Source: JASHVB01 sp035523995
Lineage (GTDB): Bacteria; Pseudomonadota; Alphaproteobacteria; Acetobacterales; Acetobacteraceae
Direction of reading: 5' to 3'
NCBI GenBank assembly: GCA_035523995.1
Contig: DATKPQ010000035.1
Span: 16,889 to 80,888 of the forward strand
DNA: 64,000 nt
Shown piece by piece: positions 1 through 8,061 of this stretch (position 1 is the first letter of the stretch; each line of letters starts with the position of its first letter). The translations under genes were made by a program, and so were the position numbers. The notes beneath the pieces were generated by a model. That model did not search any database and was not told where the DNA came from. It was given only the letters and a program-made list of their open reading frames with translations.

Positions 1-36
1 GCGGCAGCAAGCTGCGCGCGGGGATCGTCGCGCCCA

Positions 37-65
37 CCGCTGGCCGCTGTCATCACGGCCAGCGG
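37..65. repeat. 10-bp inverted repeat upstream of the first gene
   Basis: The arms CCGCTGGCCG (37-46) and CGGCCAGCGG (56-65) pair perfectly around a 9-nt loop. No T-run follows, so it is not a standard intrinsic terminator. It may be the end of a repeat element or of a transcript from outside the window. The rest of the first 87 bases shows no gene. Confidence 0.4.
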
Positions 66-87
66 CGGGATCCGGCCCATCCCTTGG

Positions 88-1308
88 GTGAGGAACGAAC
101 GTTCAAGGGAAGCGCGCCCCGTGACCCGCATGTGGATCGCCGTCGTGGCGATGTTTCTGCAGCAGACCTGCGGCTCGGTGGGGAGGGTCCTCCCGGCCGT
201 GCTGGCGCCGCTGATCATTGCCGAATTGCACGCTGACGCGTCCTGGATCGGCATCTATTTCGGCCTGGTCGCCGTCGCCGCGTTGATCGGCCAGCTCGGT
301 TCGGGCGGATTTATCATCCGTCACGGCGCCATACGCATGAGCCAGGCCGCGTTGCTGTCGGTCGGTGGCGGCATGGCGGTGGCCGTGATCGGGGGCGCCG
401 GAGGGTTCGTGCTCTCCGCCCTGGTGGGCAACGGCGTCGCTGCCGTCGCCACGCCCGCGAGTTCGCAATTGCTGGGACGATGGGCGGTGCGGCGCTATGC
501 TCCGTTCGCCTTCTCCATCGCCCAGACCGCGATCCCCGCCGGCATCTTGCTCGCAGGTTGGCTGGGACCGTCACTGGCGCAGCATATCGGCTGGCGCGGG
601 ACCATGCTGGTCAGCGCCGGGGCCTGCTGGTTATTTGCCCTGTTGCTGCAACCGCTGCACGGCCGGCTTGATACCGAGGCGACACCGACCCACGCCATCC
701 ACCTGTCGGATTTCCGCACCACCATCACCGGCGTCCTCGCGGTGCGGGAACTCCGCGCGCTGTCATTCGCGTGCTTCGCATTCAATGGCCTGCAGGCAGT
801 GTTCACCGCCTATTTCGTCACCTGGCTGACCGCGCTGGGATACGGACTGGTCGCGGCCGGAGGATTGTTCTCGGCGGTGATGGCCATCGCGATTCCATGC
901 CGCATTCTCTGGGGCTGGGTCGGGAGCTTCTATGCCAGCCCACATGCCACCATGGCGGGGCTGGCGTTCGGCATGGCGGCAAGCGTCGCGTTGATGGCCG
1001 TGATCGATGCCGCCTGGCCATGGGCCGCCGTCGCCCTGGTGTCCGGGATACTGAGCGCCACCGCGATGTCGTGGCATGGCATCCTGCTGTCCGAGTCCGC
1101 ACGCCTCGCGCCACCCGGGAGAGCAGGGGCAGTCACCGGCGGCGTGCTGTCGTTCGGTCAGATGGGCGCATTATTGTGTCCGGTGGTGTTCTCTGCCCTG
1201 TTGCGGGGTACCGGCGGTTACGGTGCGGGATGGCTGGCCTGCGTCATCCCGGCGGTATGGGTGGGATCGCATCTGGTCCGTCCGGTCCGGAGCGCGGGGC
1301 GCGCGTGA
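88..1308 (+). CDS. MFS transporter
   Basis: This 406-residue protein is almost entirely hydrophobic, with about 12 predicted membrane segments, as expected for a major facilitator superfamily carrier in the inner membrane. It has Gly/Ala-rich helices and a short basic loop after the second helix. The substrate cannot be read from the sequence. The GTG at 88 is the longest start; an in-frame GTG at 121 and ATG at 130 (MWIAVVAMFLQQ) are good alternatives because hydrophobicity begins right there. It lies just upstream of hslV on the same strand, but hslV seems to have its own promoter, so a functional link is unlikely. Confidence 0.75.
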   Translation: MRNERSREARPVTRMWIAVVAMFLQQTCGSVGRVLPAVLAPLIIAELHADASWIGIYFGLVAVAALIGQLGSGGFIIRHGAIRMSQAALLSVGGGMAVAVIGGAGGFVLSALVGNGVAAVATPASSQLLGRWAVRRYAPFAFSIAQTAIPAGILLAGWLGPSLAQHIGWRGTMLVSAGACWLFALLLQPLHGRLDTEATPTHAIHLSDFRTTITGVLAVRELRALSFACFAFNGLQAVFTAYFVTWLTALGYGLVAAGGLFSAVMAIAIPCRILWGWVGSFYASPHATMAGLAFGMAASVALMAVIDAAWPWAAVALVSGILSATAMSWHGILLSESARLAPPGRAGAVTGGVLSFGQMGALLCPVVFSALLRGTGGYGAGWLACVIPAVWVGSHLVRPVRSAGRA

Positions 1309-1384
1309 CACCTCCGGCAAATCCTGACGCAGTTCTACCCTGCATCCGCCGCATCCCCGAGCAAGGTTCGGCGCGTCACGCGGG

Positions 1385-1411
1385 CTTGTTCCGGCCGGTT
1401 GGGCCGCCCAT
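1385..1411 (+). promoter_or_regulatory. Candidate RpoH (sigma-32-type) promoter for hslVU
   Basis: CTTGTT (1385-1390), a 15-nt spacer and GCCCATTTA (from 1406) resemble the heat-shock consensus CTTGAA-N13-17-CCCCATTTA. hslVU is a classic RpoH target. The expected transcript start falls about 1418-1421, directly before the hslV ATG at 1423, so the mRNA would be leaderless or nearly so. No Shine-Dalgarno sequence precedes that ATG, which fits. Confidence 0.5.
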
Positions 1412-1422
1412 TTAAGCCGACC

Positions 1423-1989
1423 ATGCAAAACGTTCAGTTCGCCGCCGCCGACCCGACCGGGTGGCACGGCACCACCATCCTGTGCGTCAGGCGGGATGGA
1501 CATGTGGCAATGGCCGGAGACGGCCAGGTCAGCCTTGGACAGACCATCGTGAAGGGCAACGCGCGCAAGGTGCGCCGAATCGGCGCGGGCGGGGCAGTGC
1601 TCGCCGGCTTTGCCGGGGCCACGGCCGACGCCTTCACCTTGCTGGAGCGCCTGGAATCCAAGCTGGAGCGCTTTCCCAACCAGCTCGAACGCGCCTGCGT
1701 CGAATTGGCCAAGGATTGGCGCACCGATCGCTACCTCCGGCGTCTGGAGGCCATGATGGCGGTCGCCGACAAGGACCGCAGCTTCACGCTGACCGGCACC
1801 GGCGACGTGCTGGAGCCGGAGGACGGCGTCATCGCCATCGGCTCGGGCGGCAACTACGCGCTGGCCGCGGCGCGCGCGCTGATGTCGACCGAGGGCCTCT
1901 CCGCCGAGGAGATCGCGCGGCGGGCGATGAAGATCGCCGCGGACATCTGCGTCTACACCAACAACAACGTGATCATCGAGACCCTGTAG
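1423..1989 (+). CDS. hslV: HslV, ATP-dependent protease proteolytic subunit
   Basis: HslV forms the double-hexameric threonine-protease core of the cytoplasmic HslVU complex, which degrades misfolded and regulatory proteins. The protein has 188 residues from the ATG at 1423. The motif GTTILCVRRDGHVAMAGDGQ contains the processing site; the propeptide is removed after Gly16 to expose catalytic Thr17, giving a mature N-terminus TTIL. The usual conserved blocks follow (GNARKVRR, GGNYALAAARAL near the C-terminus). A TTG at 1399 would extend the frame by 8 residues, but it lies inside the putative heat-shock promoter, so 1423 is preferred. hslU starts one base after the stop, so the two are co-transcribed. 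Confidence 0.95.
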   Translation: MQNVQFAAADPTGWHGTTILCVRRDGHVAMAGDGQVSLGQTIVKGNARKVRRIGAGGAVLAGFAGATADAFTLLERLESKLERFPNQLERACVELAKDWRTDRYLRRLEAMMAVADKDRSFTLTGTGDVLEPEDGVIAIGSGGNYALAAARALMSTEGLSAEEIARRAMKIAADICVYTNNNVIIETL

Positions 1990-1990
1990 A

Positions 1991-3310
1991 ATGGAAGTAC
2001 CCACCTATTCGCCGCGCGAGATCGTCTCTGAGCTGGACCGCTTCATTGTCGGCCAGGGCGATGCCAAGCGCGCGGTGGCGATCGCCTTGCGCAACCGCTG
2101 GCGCCGGCAGCATCTGCCGGAGGCGATGCGCGAGGAGGTCGTGCCGAAGAACATCCTCATGATCGGCCCCACCGGCTGCGGCAAGACGGAAATCGCGCGC
2201 CGCCTGGCCAAGCTGGCACAGGCGCCGTTCCTGAAAGTGGAAGCGACGAAATTCACCGAAGTGGGTTATGTCGGGCGTGACGTGGAGAGCATTGCCCGCG
2301 ACCTGGTGGAAGCCAGTCTGAACATGTTGCGCGAAGCCTCCCGCAAGGAGGTGCAGGCAAAGGCGGAGCTGGCGGCGGAAGAACGCCTGATCACCGCGCT
2401 GGTCGGCGAAGGTGCCGCCGCCGATACACGTTCGAAATTCCGCCGCATGCTGCGCAACGGCGAGTTCGAGCAAAAGGAGATCGAGATCCAGGTGTCCGAG
2501 TCGCAGGGCACGCCGATCGGCCAGCTTGATATCCCCGGCATGCCGCCGGGCCAGGTGATCAACATCGGCGAGATGATGAAAGGCATGTTCGGCCGTCCGC
2601 AGCAGAAGCGGCGGGTCACCGTGGAAGTCGCACGGCGCTTGCTTGAAGCGGAGGAAGCCGACCGCTTGCTCGACAACGACCGCATCGCGAAAGACGCGGT
2701 GGCGCATGCCGAGAACAACGGCATCGTGTTCATCGACGAGATCGACAAGGTCTGCGCCCGCACCATGGAAGGCGGCTTCCGCGGCGGCGACGTGTCCCGC
2801 GAGGGCGTGCAGCGCGACCTGCTGCCGCTGATCGAGGGCACCACGGTGTCCACCAAGTATGGTCCGGTGAAGACCGACCATGTGTTGTTCATCGCCTCGG
2901 GTGCATTCCACCTGGCGAAGCCGTCGGACCTGCTGCCGGAACTGCAAGGCCGGTTGCCGATCCGGGTGGAGCTGGCGGGCCTGTCACGCGATGATTTGCG
3001 CCGCATCCTGACCGAGCCGGAGCATTCGCTGATCAAGCAGTACGCCGCGCTGATGGACACGGAGCAGGTAAAGCTGGAGTTCACCGACGATGCGGTGGAC
3101 GCGCTGGCGGAACTCGCCGCCGACATCAACGACCGGGTGGAGAATATCGGCGCCCGCCGGCTGCACACGGTGCTGGAACGGCTGCTGGAGGAGATCAGCT
3201 TCACCGCCACCGACCGGGCGGGGGAGGCGATCACGGTGGACGCGGCGTATGTGAACGAGCGCGTGGCGCCGTTGGCGCAGAAGGGCGATCTGAGCCGGTT
3301 TATTTTGTAA
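1991..3310 (+). CDS. hslU: HslU, ATPase subunit of HslVU protease
   Basis: HslU is the AAA+ unfoldase that feeds substrates into HslV. The 439-residue length is normal for the family. It opens with the typical YSPREIVSELDRFIVGQ segment, has Walker A GPTGCGKTEIARR near residue 60, the variable I domain around residues 110-240, Walker B with NGIVFIDEIDKV around residue 245, sensor regions, and the C-terminal tail DLSRFIL that inserts into HslV. One base separates it from hslV, implying a single operon and translational coupling. Confidence 0.96.
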   Translation: MEVPTYSPREIVSELDRFIVGQGDAKRAVAIALRNRWRRQHLPEAMREEVVPKNILMIGPTGCGKTEIARRLAKLAQAPFLKVEATKFTEVGYVGRDVESIARDLVEASLNMLREASRKEVQAKAELAAEERLITALVGEGAAADTRSKFRRMLRNGEFEQKEIEIQVSESQGTPIGQLDIPGMPPGQVINIGEMMKGMFGRPQQKRRVTVEVARRLLEAEEADRLLDNDRIAKDAVAHAENNGIVFIDEIDKVCARTMEGGFRGGDVSREGVQRDLLPLIEGTTVSTKYGPVKTDHVLFIASGAFHLAKPSDLLPELQGRLPIRVELAGLSRDDLRRILTEPEHSLIKQYAALMDTEQVKLEFTDDAVDALAELAADINDRVENIGARRLHTVLERLLEEISFTATDRAGEAITVDAAYVNERVAPLAQKGDLSRFIL

Positions 3311-3478
3311 GCGGGCAGGCTGGGAGCAGGCAGGTCGTAACTGCCCGGCCGGGATTAACTGGTTGAAGCGGCCTCGGCCCACCGATGTCATGAGGCGGTC
3401 TTGCCTCTCCGATGTCGTTGCGAGGCGCGAAAGCGCTGAAGCGAGCTCGGTGGGCAGGGCCGCCTTTGCCCCCTGCTC

Positions 3479-3507
3479 TGGCACGACGTTCCAACTGGTG
3501 TTATAAC
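3479..3507 (+). promoter_or_regulatory. Candidate sigma-70 promoter of the toxin-antitoxin operon
   Basis: TGGCAC (3479-3484), a 17-nt spacer and TATAAC (3502-3507) form a plausible -35/-10 pair 26 bases upstream of the antitoxin ATG. A perfect inverted repeat lies immediately downstream. Confidence 0.45.
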
Positions 3508-3508
3508 T

Positions 3509-3528
3509 CGCCTCCGGCGATGGAGGCG
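3509..3528 (+). promoter_or_regulatory. Inverted repeat covering the antitoxin ribosome binding site
   Basis: CGCCTCC (3509-3515) and GGAGGCG (3522-3528) are perfect 7-bp arms around a 6-nt spacer. The right arm contains the GGAGG ribosome binding site for the ATG at 3533. It may be the operator bound by the AbrB-fold antitoxin, or an mRNA hairpin that limits translation. Confidence 0.45.
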
Positions 3529-3532
3529 GGAT

Positions 3533-3757
3533 ATGAGTGCACTGAAACTGACCCAGATCGGCAACTCGGTCGGCGTGATCCTGCCGAAGGAGCTGCTGGC
3601 GAAGCTGGGCGTCGGCAAGGGCGATACCCTGTTCGCGATCGAGCAAGCGGACGGGGTGAAGCTGACGGTCGCCGACCCGGAGTTCGCGGCGCAGATGGAA
3701 GTCGCGCGGGAGATCATGAAGCGGCGCTTCAACGCGCTGCGCGAACTCGCGAAGTGA
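3533..3757 (+). CDS. AbrB/MazE-family antitoxin
   Basis: This 74-residue protein has the swapped-hairpin AbrB/MazE fold signature at its N-terminus (LTQIGNSVGVILPKELL, then a GDTLF strand) and a charged helical C-terminus that would wrap the toxin. Such antitoxins neutralise the partner toxin and repress their own operon. GGAGG lies 7 bases before the ATG. The last four bases overlap the toxin start (GTGA), so the two are translationally coupled. The pairing of an AbrB-type antitoxin with a Doc toxin is common in proteobacteria. Confidence 0.85.
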   Translation: MSALKLTQIGNSVGVILPKELLAKLGVGKGDTLFAIEQADGVKLTVADPEFAAQMEVAREIMKRRFNALRELAK

Positions 3758-4137
3758 CGATCTGGCTGGACCGCCAGCTCGTCCTTGCGATTCACGAGGA
3801 ACAGCTTGCGGCGCACGGTGGCGCTTCGGGGGTCCGGGACGAAGGCTTGCTGGAAAGCGCTCTGGCGCGGCCGTTGAACCATGCTGGCTATGGCGAGACT
3901 GACACCGTGCAACTGGCGTCGTTGTACGCGATTGCTATTGCGCGGAATCATCCGTTTTTGGACGGCAACAAGCGGACGGCGTTTGTCGCGCTCGAAGCGT
4001 TCCTGATTTTGAATGGGTGCAGATTTCCGGCAACCGATGCCGAGGTCGTCGTTGCCATGCTCGCCATGGCGTCGGGGGAGATGTCGGATGACGAGTTCAC
4101 GGTCTGGGTCCGGCAGCATGCGGGAGTGTCGGAGTAG
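3754..4137 (+). CDS. doc: Doc/Fic-family toxin (death-on-curing)
   Basis: This 127-residue Fic-fold protein carries the signature HPFLDGNKRTA, matching the Doc motif HxFx(D/N)(A/G)NKR. Phage P1 Doc phosphorylates elongation factor Tu at a threonine and stops translation; the motif here keeps the catalytic His, Asp, Asn, Lys and Arg. The N-terminus (TIWLDRQLVLAIHEEQL) and GLLESALARP are also typical of Doc. It starts at a GTG overlapping the antitoxin stop by four bases, which fixes the start. The module is complete and looks functional. Activity in this host is inferred from the family. Confidence 0.88.
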   Translation: MTIWLDRQLVLAIHEEQLAAHGGASGVRDEGLLESALARPLNHAGYGETDTVQLASLYAIAIARNHPFLDGNKRTAFVALEAFLILNGCRFPATDAEVVVAMLAMASGEMSDDEFTVWVRQHAGVSE

Positions 4138-5397
4138 GGACGGGGGGTGGGATATTGGTCGATGGCTGGACGTTGGCCGATGCTTCCTCTTCGTCTTGTG
4201 AGGGGTAGCCGAGGTAACTGGGCTTGGTTATTTCATGTTCGATCCAGCTTCGCCACGAACATGATGATCGTGCGATCCCGGAATCGGATATCAATCCACA
4301 CGTCATCCCGGCGATACGAGGCCGATCCCGATCATCGACCCCAAGCTGCCAACTGTCTGGAATTGGCAGGCCAGCTTGCAAGGCGGCCTGCTTGAAAGGA
4401 TCGTGGCAATGGCCTCATGGCGCGGGCCGCTAATCTTCGTTGAGCCAGTCCTGCAGAACCTGGATGTGGACGGCGAAGTCCCGCCCTTCCGCGGGTCCGC
4501 CTCAAGGTCTAGCACGAGGTCTCCTCTCCAATCACGCCAGCATCGTGTCATTCGACTGGCGCACACGACATGTGCAGACGTTAGCTCTTACGCCGCCGCA
4601 GTTACGACAGCGCGTATGCGAGGAGAGACCCCGTAAGGGCAACATATTCTGGTCTGCATCGGAGTTCCAGTCGGTTTCGGCCATTCCGGCCCACGGTCTC
4701 CGTGGGGACAAGCTCCATTGCGCTCGACCAGTCGCCACCGCTCCGTAACGTCCCGGTCTACGCCGGTTCACAGCGTCCACGGTCCGGAGGCCATGCGCGA
4801 CGATGGGCCTCGCAGCGCGTTGTTGCTCTAGGTGAACTGCCCACTTCCAGCCATTTCCTCCATATCACAACATCTAATTGCCATTTGACAGGCCCGAAAA
4901 GTGGACCATCTGCTCCCCACCCAAAGCGGCCGCTCCAAACAACGACCACATACAGGCGCCGCCTGCCAACCCCCGGGCCGTGCGAGCATCCCCTCCGTGT
5001 TCCCCGTGGTGCTCCGCCCTGCCTCCGTGCGAATCAAAAATGCTGCAATTCGCACGATCGTCCCCTATGTCGCACCCCACCCGCCAACCCGCGCTCCATA
5101 GTCCCCACCCACCGCCAGTGCGTCACGATTCCATTTTTGAATGGCAGGGAGGAAGCGCGGAGGCCTGTCCCGGCGAAGGCCGGGACCACGGTGCATACGG
5201 AGCAACTTTCCCGGTAAGCGGCGCTGTAGCGATCCCAGAAAAGCAGCAAAGCCAACAGCCTTCCGCCCCCACGCACGCCGCGGCCACGCGCAGAATGCCC
5301 GCCTCCCGTCAGATGCGGCTCCCTGGAGGCTACGTGCCTCGTTGGCTGTGGTGCCGCCGAGGCTGACGCCACGCTCATTCCAGGCTACACTCCCGCT
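4138..5397. other. 1.26-kb region without a recognisable gene
   Basis: Short open frames occur on both strands, but none has a recognisable domain, a good ribosome binding site or coding-like composition. One minus-strand stretch around 4440-4500 reads RDFAVHIQVLQDWLNED before a stop. It looks protein-like and may be the tail of a decayed gene, but I do not recognise it. The right part holds the first copy of an 83-bp repeat (5154-5236), and a short inverted match to the flank of the second copy lies at about 5015-5037. Confidence 0.5.
5154..5236. repeat. 83-bp repeat, copy 1 (left of the Uma2-type gene)
   Basis: The sequence beginning AGCGCGGAGGCCTGTCCCGG is repeated at 6066-6149 in the same orientation with a few mismatches and one extra G. 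The core is itself a small palindrome (CCCGGC-GAAG-GCCGGG). Together the copies bracket the gene at 5398-5988. Confidence 0.75.
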
Positions 5398-5988
5398 ATG
5401 TCCCAAGCCTTGGTCCTTCCCGACGACCACCCCGTCTCCACCGCCGAGTTCGAGCGGTTCTTGGAGGCGCAGCGGGACGATGAGCGCTGGGAACTGGTGG
5501 ACGGCCGTATCCACATGATGACCAATCCGGACGGCCGGCACGAGCTCATCGTGGGCAACCTGGGCGGCCCACTACATGCCGCCCTGCGGAAACGCGGCTG
5601 CCAGGCGTCACAGGGCGGCATGCGTGTCCAACGCTCGGATAACGACCGAGGCACCTATTCACCCAAGCCGGATATCGTGGGCTGGTGCTCCCGCGACGCC
5701 GCCCAGCATTTCACGACGGAGCCCATGATCGTCGTGGAGGTACTTTCGCCGAGTACCGAAGACCACGACCGCGAGCGCAAGTTGCCCTTCTACCGGGCGC
5801 TGCCGACGTTACGGCACATTGTGTTCATCCATAAGCTGGAGAAGCGCGTTGAGCATTGGCGCCGCGCCCCCGACGGCTGGTCGAAAGAATCTCTACCGGC
5901 CGACGGAAACATGCTTCGCCTGGAAGCCATCCTGCTCGAAATCGACCTCGAAACCATCTACGACGGTGTGATATTCGGGAACGGTTGA
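5398..5988 (+). CDS. Uma2 family protein (DUF820, restriction-endonuclease-like fold)
   Basis: The 196-residue protein matches the Uma2/DUF820 family: WELVDGRI near residue 30, the aspartate-bearing strand SPKPDIVGW near residue 95, and the VVEVLSPSTEDHDRERK block (Glu-x-Leu-Ser with downstream Lys) near residue 115, followed by LPFYRALPTLRHIVFI. These are the PD-(D/E)XK-like nuclease core residues. Biological roles of Uma2 proteins are mostly unknown. They are abundant in cyanobacteria and scattered by transfer elsewhere. The gene stands alone, flanked by a pair of direct repeats, which suggests past mobility or recombination. The ATG is 10 residues before the conserved region and fits the family. 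Confidence 0.8.
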   Translation: MSQALVLPDDHPVSTAEFERFLEAQRDDERWELVDGRIHMMTNPDGRHELIVGNLGGPLHAALRKRGCQASQGGMRVQRSDNDRGTYSPKPDIVGWCSRDAAQHFTTEPMIVVEVLSPSTEDHDRERKLPFYRALPTLRHIVFIHKLEKRVEHWRRAPDGWSKESLPADGNMLRLEAILLEIDLETIYDGVIFGNG

Positions 5989-6065
5989 GAAGCACCGGTA
6001 GCGTCACGTTAGCTGCGATCAATACCAACAGTCGAAATGGGGCTGATTTTGATTCGCACGGAGGC

Positions 6066-6149
6066 AGCGCGGAGGCCTGTCCCGGCGAAGGCCGGGGACC
6101 ACAGGGCACACGGAGCAGCTTTCCCGGTAAGCGACGCTGTAGCGAACCC
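6066..6149. repeat. 84-bp repeat, copy 2 (right of the Uma2-type gene)
   Basis: This is a direct copy of 5154-5236, preceded by TTTTGATTCGCACGGAGGC, whose reverse complement also appears at about 5015-5037. The rest of the 432-bp gap between 5989 and 6420 shows no gene. Confidence 0.75.
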
Positions 6150-6420
6150 CTGACATCAGTAAAGCCGACCGCATCCCGCACCAACGCACGCTCCTCCAAA
6201 CGCCCTCGGCCCGCAAGGATCTTTCTGTCGATCCACAAGATCGCCCCCGAAGCTGCCAGCACCACCGAAGCATCGCGGAAAATACTTCTCGGTACGCGGG
6301 CCGTTGAACGTCGCCAAACCCGCGGTCAATCGCCATGCACGCATCCTCGCGGCGCGCGCCGCGGAGTAAACGAATGGACGACGCACTGGCCTCGTGCTGC
6401 CGTCCGCGAGCCGGCGCGCG

Positions 6421-7698
6421 CTAACGTCGCAGCACCGTGCGCCCGGCGTAGCGAGCCGCCGAGCCCAGCCTCTCCTCGATCCGGATCAACTGATTATATT
6501 TCGCCAGCCGATCGCTGCGCGACAGGCTGCCGGTCTTCATCTGCCCGGCATTCGTCGCCACCACCAGATCGGAAATCGTCGCATCCTCCGTCTCCCCCGA
6601 ACGGTGGCTGATCACGCAGTGCCATCCCACCCGATGCGCGATCTCAATCGTTTCCAGGGTTTCGCTCAGCGTCCCGATCTGGTTCACCTTCACCAGAATG
6701 GCATTGGCCGAGCCCGCATCGATGCCGCGCCGCAGCCGCTCCGGGTTGGTCACGAAAATATCGTCGCCGACGATCTGGATTTTCCCACCCAGTTCCTTCG
6801 TCATCAGCGCCCAACCATCCCAATCATCCTCGGCGCAGCCATCCTCGATGGAAACGATCGGGTACCGCGAGATCAGGTCTTCATAGTACCGCACGATCCC
6901 CGCGGCATCGAGCGTCTTGCCTTCGCCCGCCAGCACGTATTTTTCGCCCTGGTAGAATTCGCTGGACGCGGGATCCAGCGCAAACACCACGTCCTCGCCC
7001 GGCCGGTAACCCGCCCGTTCACACGCCTTGGCAATAAATCCCAAAGCCTCGTCGGCGCTTTTCAAATTCGGCGCAAATCCGCCTTCGTCGCCGACATTGG
7101 TACTGTGCCCGGCATCATGCAGGCCCTTCTGCAAGGCATGGAAGATTTCCGACCCCATGCGCACGCCGTCCGCCACCGTGCCCGCCCCCACTGGCATGAT
7201 CATGAATTCCTGGATGTCGATCGGATTGTCGGCATGCTTGCCGCCGTTGACGATATTCATCATCGGTACCGGCAGCGTCCGCGCGTACGTACCGCCAATG
7301 TAACGGAACAGTGGAACTTCCAGTTCCGCCGCCGCAGCCTTCGCCACCGCAAGCGACACCGCCAGGATCGCGTTGGCCCCTAGCCGGGACTTGTTCGCCG
7401 TGCCGTCCAGATCGATCATCGTATCGTCGATCTTCACTTGCTCCTGCGCATCCATGCCGCTGATCGCGTCGAAGATTTCCCCCTCGACATTGGCGACCGC
7501 GGTCAGCACGCCCTTGCCATCATAGCGCCCCTTGTCGCCGTCGCGCAGTTCCACCGCCTCGTGCGCACCGGTAGAGGCACCGGACGGTACGGCGGCCCGC
7601 CCCATGGCGCCGCTGTCCAGCGTCACGTCGACTTCCACGGTTGGGTTGCCGCGGCTGTCCAGTATTTCGCGGGCGACGATATCGGCGATCGAGGACAT
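6421..7698 (-). CDS. eno: Enolase (phosphopyruvate hydratase)
   Basis: Enolase converts 2-phosphoglycerate to phosphoenolpyruvate in glycolysis. The protein is 425 residues from the ATG at 7698, the normal bacterial length. It opens with IADIVAREILDSRGNPTVEVD and has the GASTGAHEAVELRDGD loop near residue 40, the Mg-binding segments VFALDPASSEFY and SIEDGCAEDDWDGW, the catalytic lysine region ILVKVNQIGTLSET, and VISHRSGETEDATISDL near the C-terminus. The frame stays open 49 codons further upstream, but GGAGG sits 7 bases before the ATG at 7698 and this start matches the family. Confidence 0.97.
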   Translation of the reverse strand: MSSIADIVAREILDSRGNPTVEVDVTLDSGAMGRAAVPSGASTGAHEAVELRDGDKGRYDGKGVLTAVANVEGEIFDAISGMDAQEQVKIDDTMIDLDGTANKSRLGANAILAVSLAVAKAAAAELEVPLFRYIGGTYARTLPVPMMNIVNGGKHADNPIDIQEFMIMPVGAGTVADGVRMGSEIFHALQKGLHDAGHSTNVGDEGGFAPNLKSADEALGFIAKACERAGYRPGEDVVFALDPASSEFYQGEKYVLAGEGKTLDAAGIVRYYEDLISRYPIVSIEDGCAEDDWDGWALMTKELGGKIQIVGDDIFVTNPERLRRGIDAGSANAILVKVNQIGTLSETLETIEIAHRVGWHCVISHRSGETEDATISDLVVATNAGQMKTGSLSRSDRLAKYNQLIRIEERLGSAARYAGRTVLRR

Positions 7699-7810
7699 GA
7701 CAGAGCCTCCGTTGCTGGCTGATGGCACGGTCCGTACCACCGTGGCGGCGGCAGGACCAGACGGGTCTGCGGCGGTGCACAAGGCAGTCTTGTGACGCCG
7801 GCCGAAGGCA

Positions 7811-7961
7811 AGTGTTCTGATCCTGACGGATGGTAGCCGCTCCACGCGTCATAGCGAGCGAAGCGGAGCAATCCCCAACGGGCAATCGTACGTTCTCTCG
7901 GGGGGATTGCTTCGCTACGCTCGCAATGACAGCAGGCACAATCCGTCAGAGCCACACGACT
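7811..7961. repeat. 151-bp palindromic MITE-like element, copy 1
   Basis: The element has imperfect terminal inverted repeats (AGTGTT, then CTGACGGAT at 7823, matched by ATCCGTCAG ending at 7949) and a nested internal palindrome built on GCGAGCGAAGCGGAGCAATC. Its reverse complement aligns along its whole length with 35870-36020, and both copies are 151 bp. It encodes no protein. It lies in the 363-bp gap between ubiG and eno. Confidence 0.75.
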
Positions 7962-8061
7962 GGCGTCGGTTGGTTGACGACTTCTTAACGAGCGCCGAGT
8001 CTGGATCAGGCGGGTAACGGCCATCGGTGCCAAGCCTCTCGTCCCGGCTACGCGCTTCGCG

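Noticed and set aside
4376..4636. 86-codon plus-strand open frame in the gene-free stretch
   Set aside because: Its first part looks somewhat protein-like, but no motif, start signal or partner supports it, and the minus strand there looks equally plausible.
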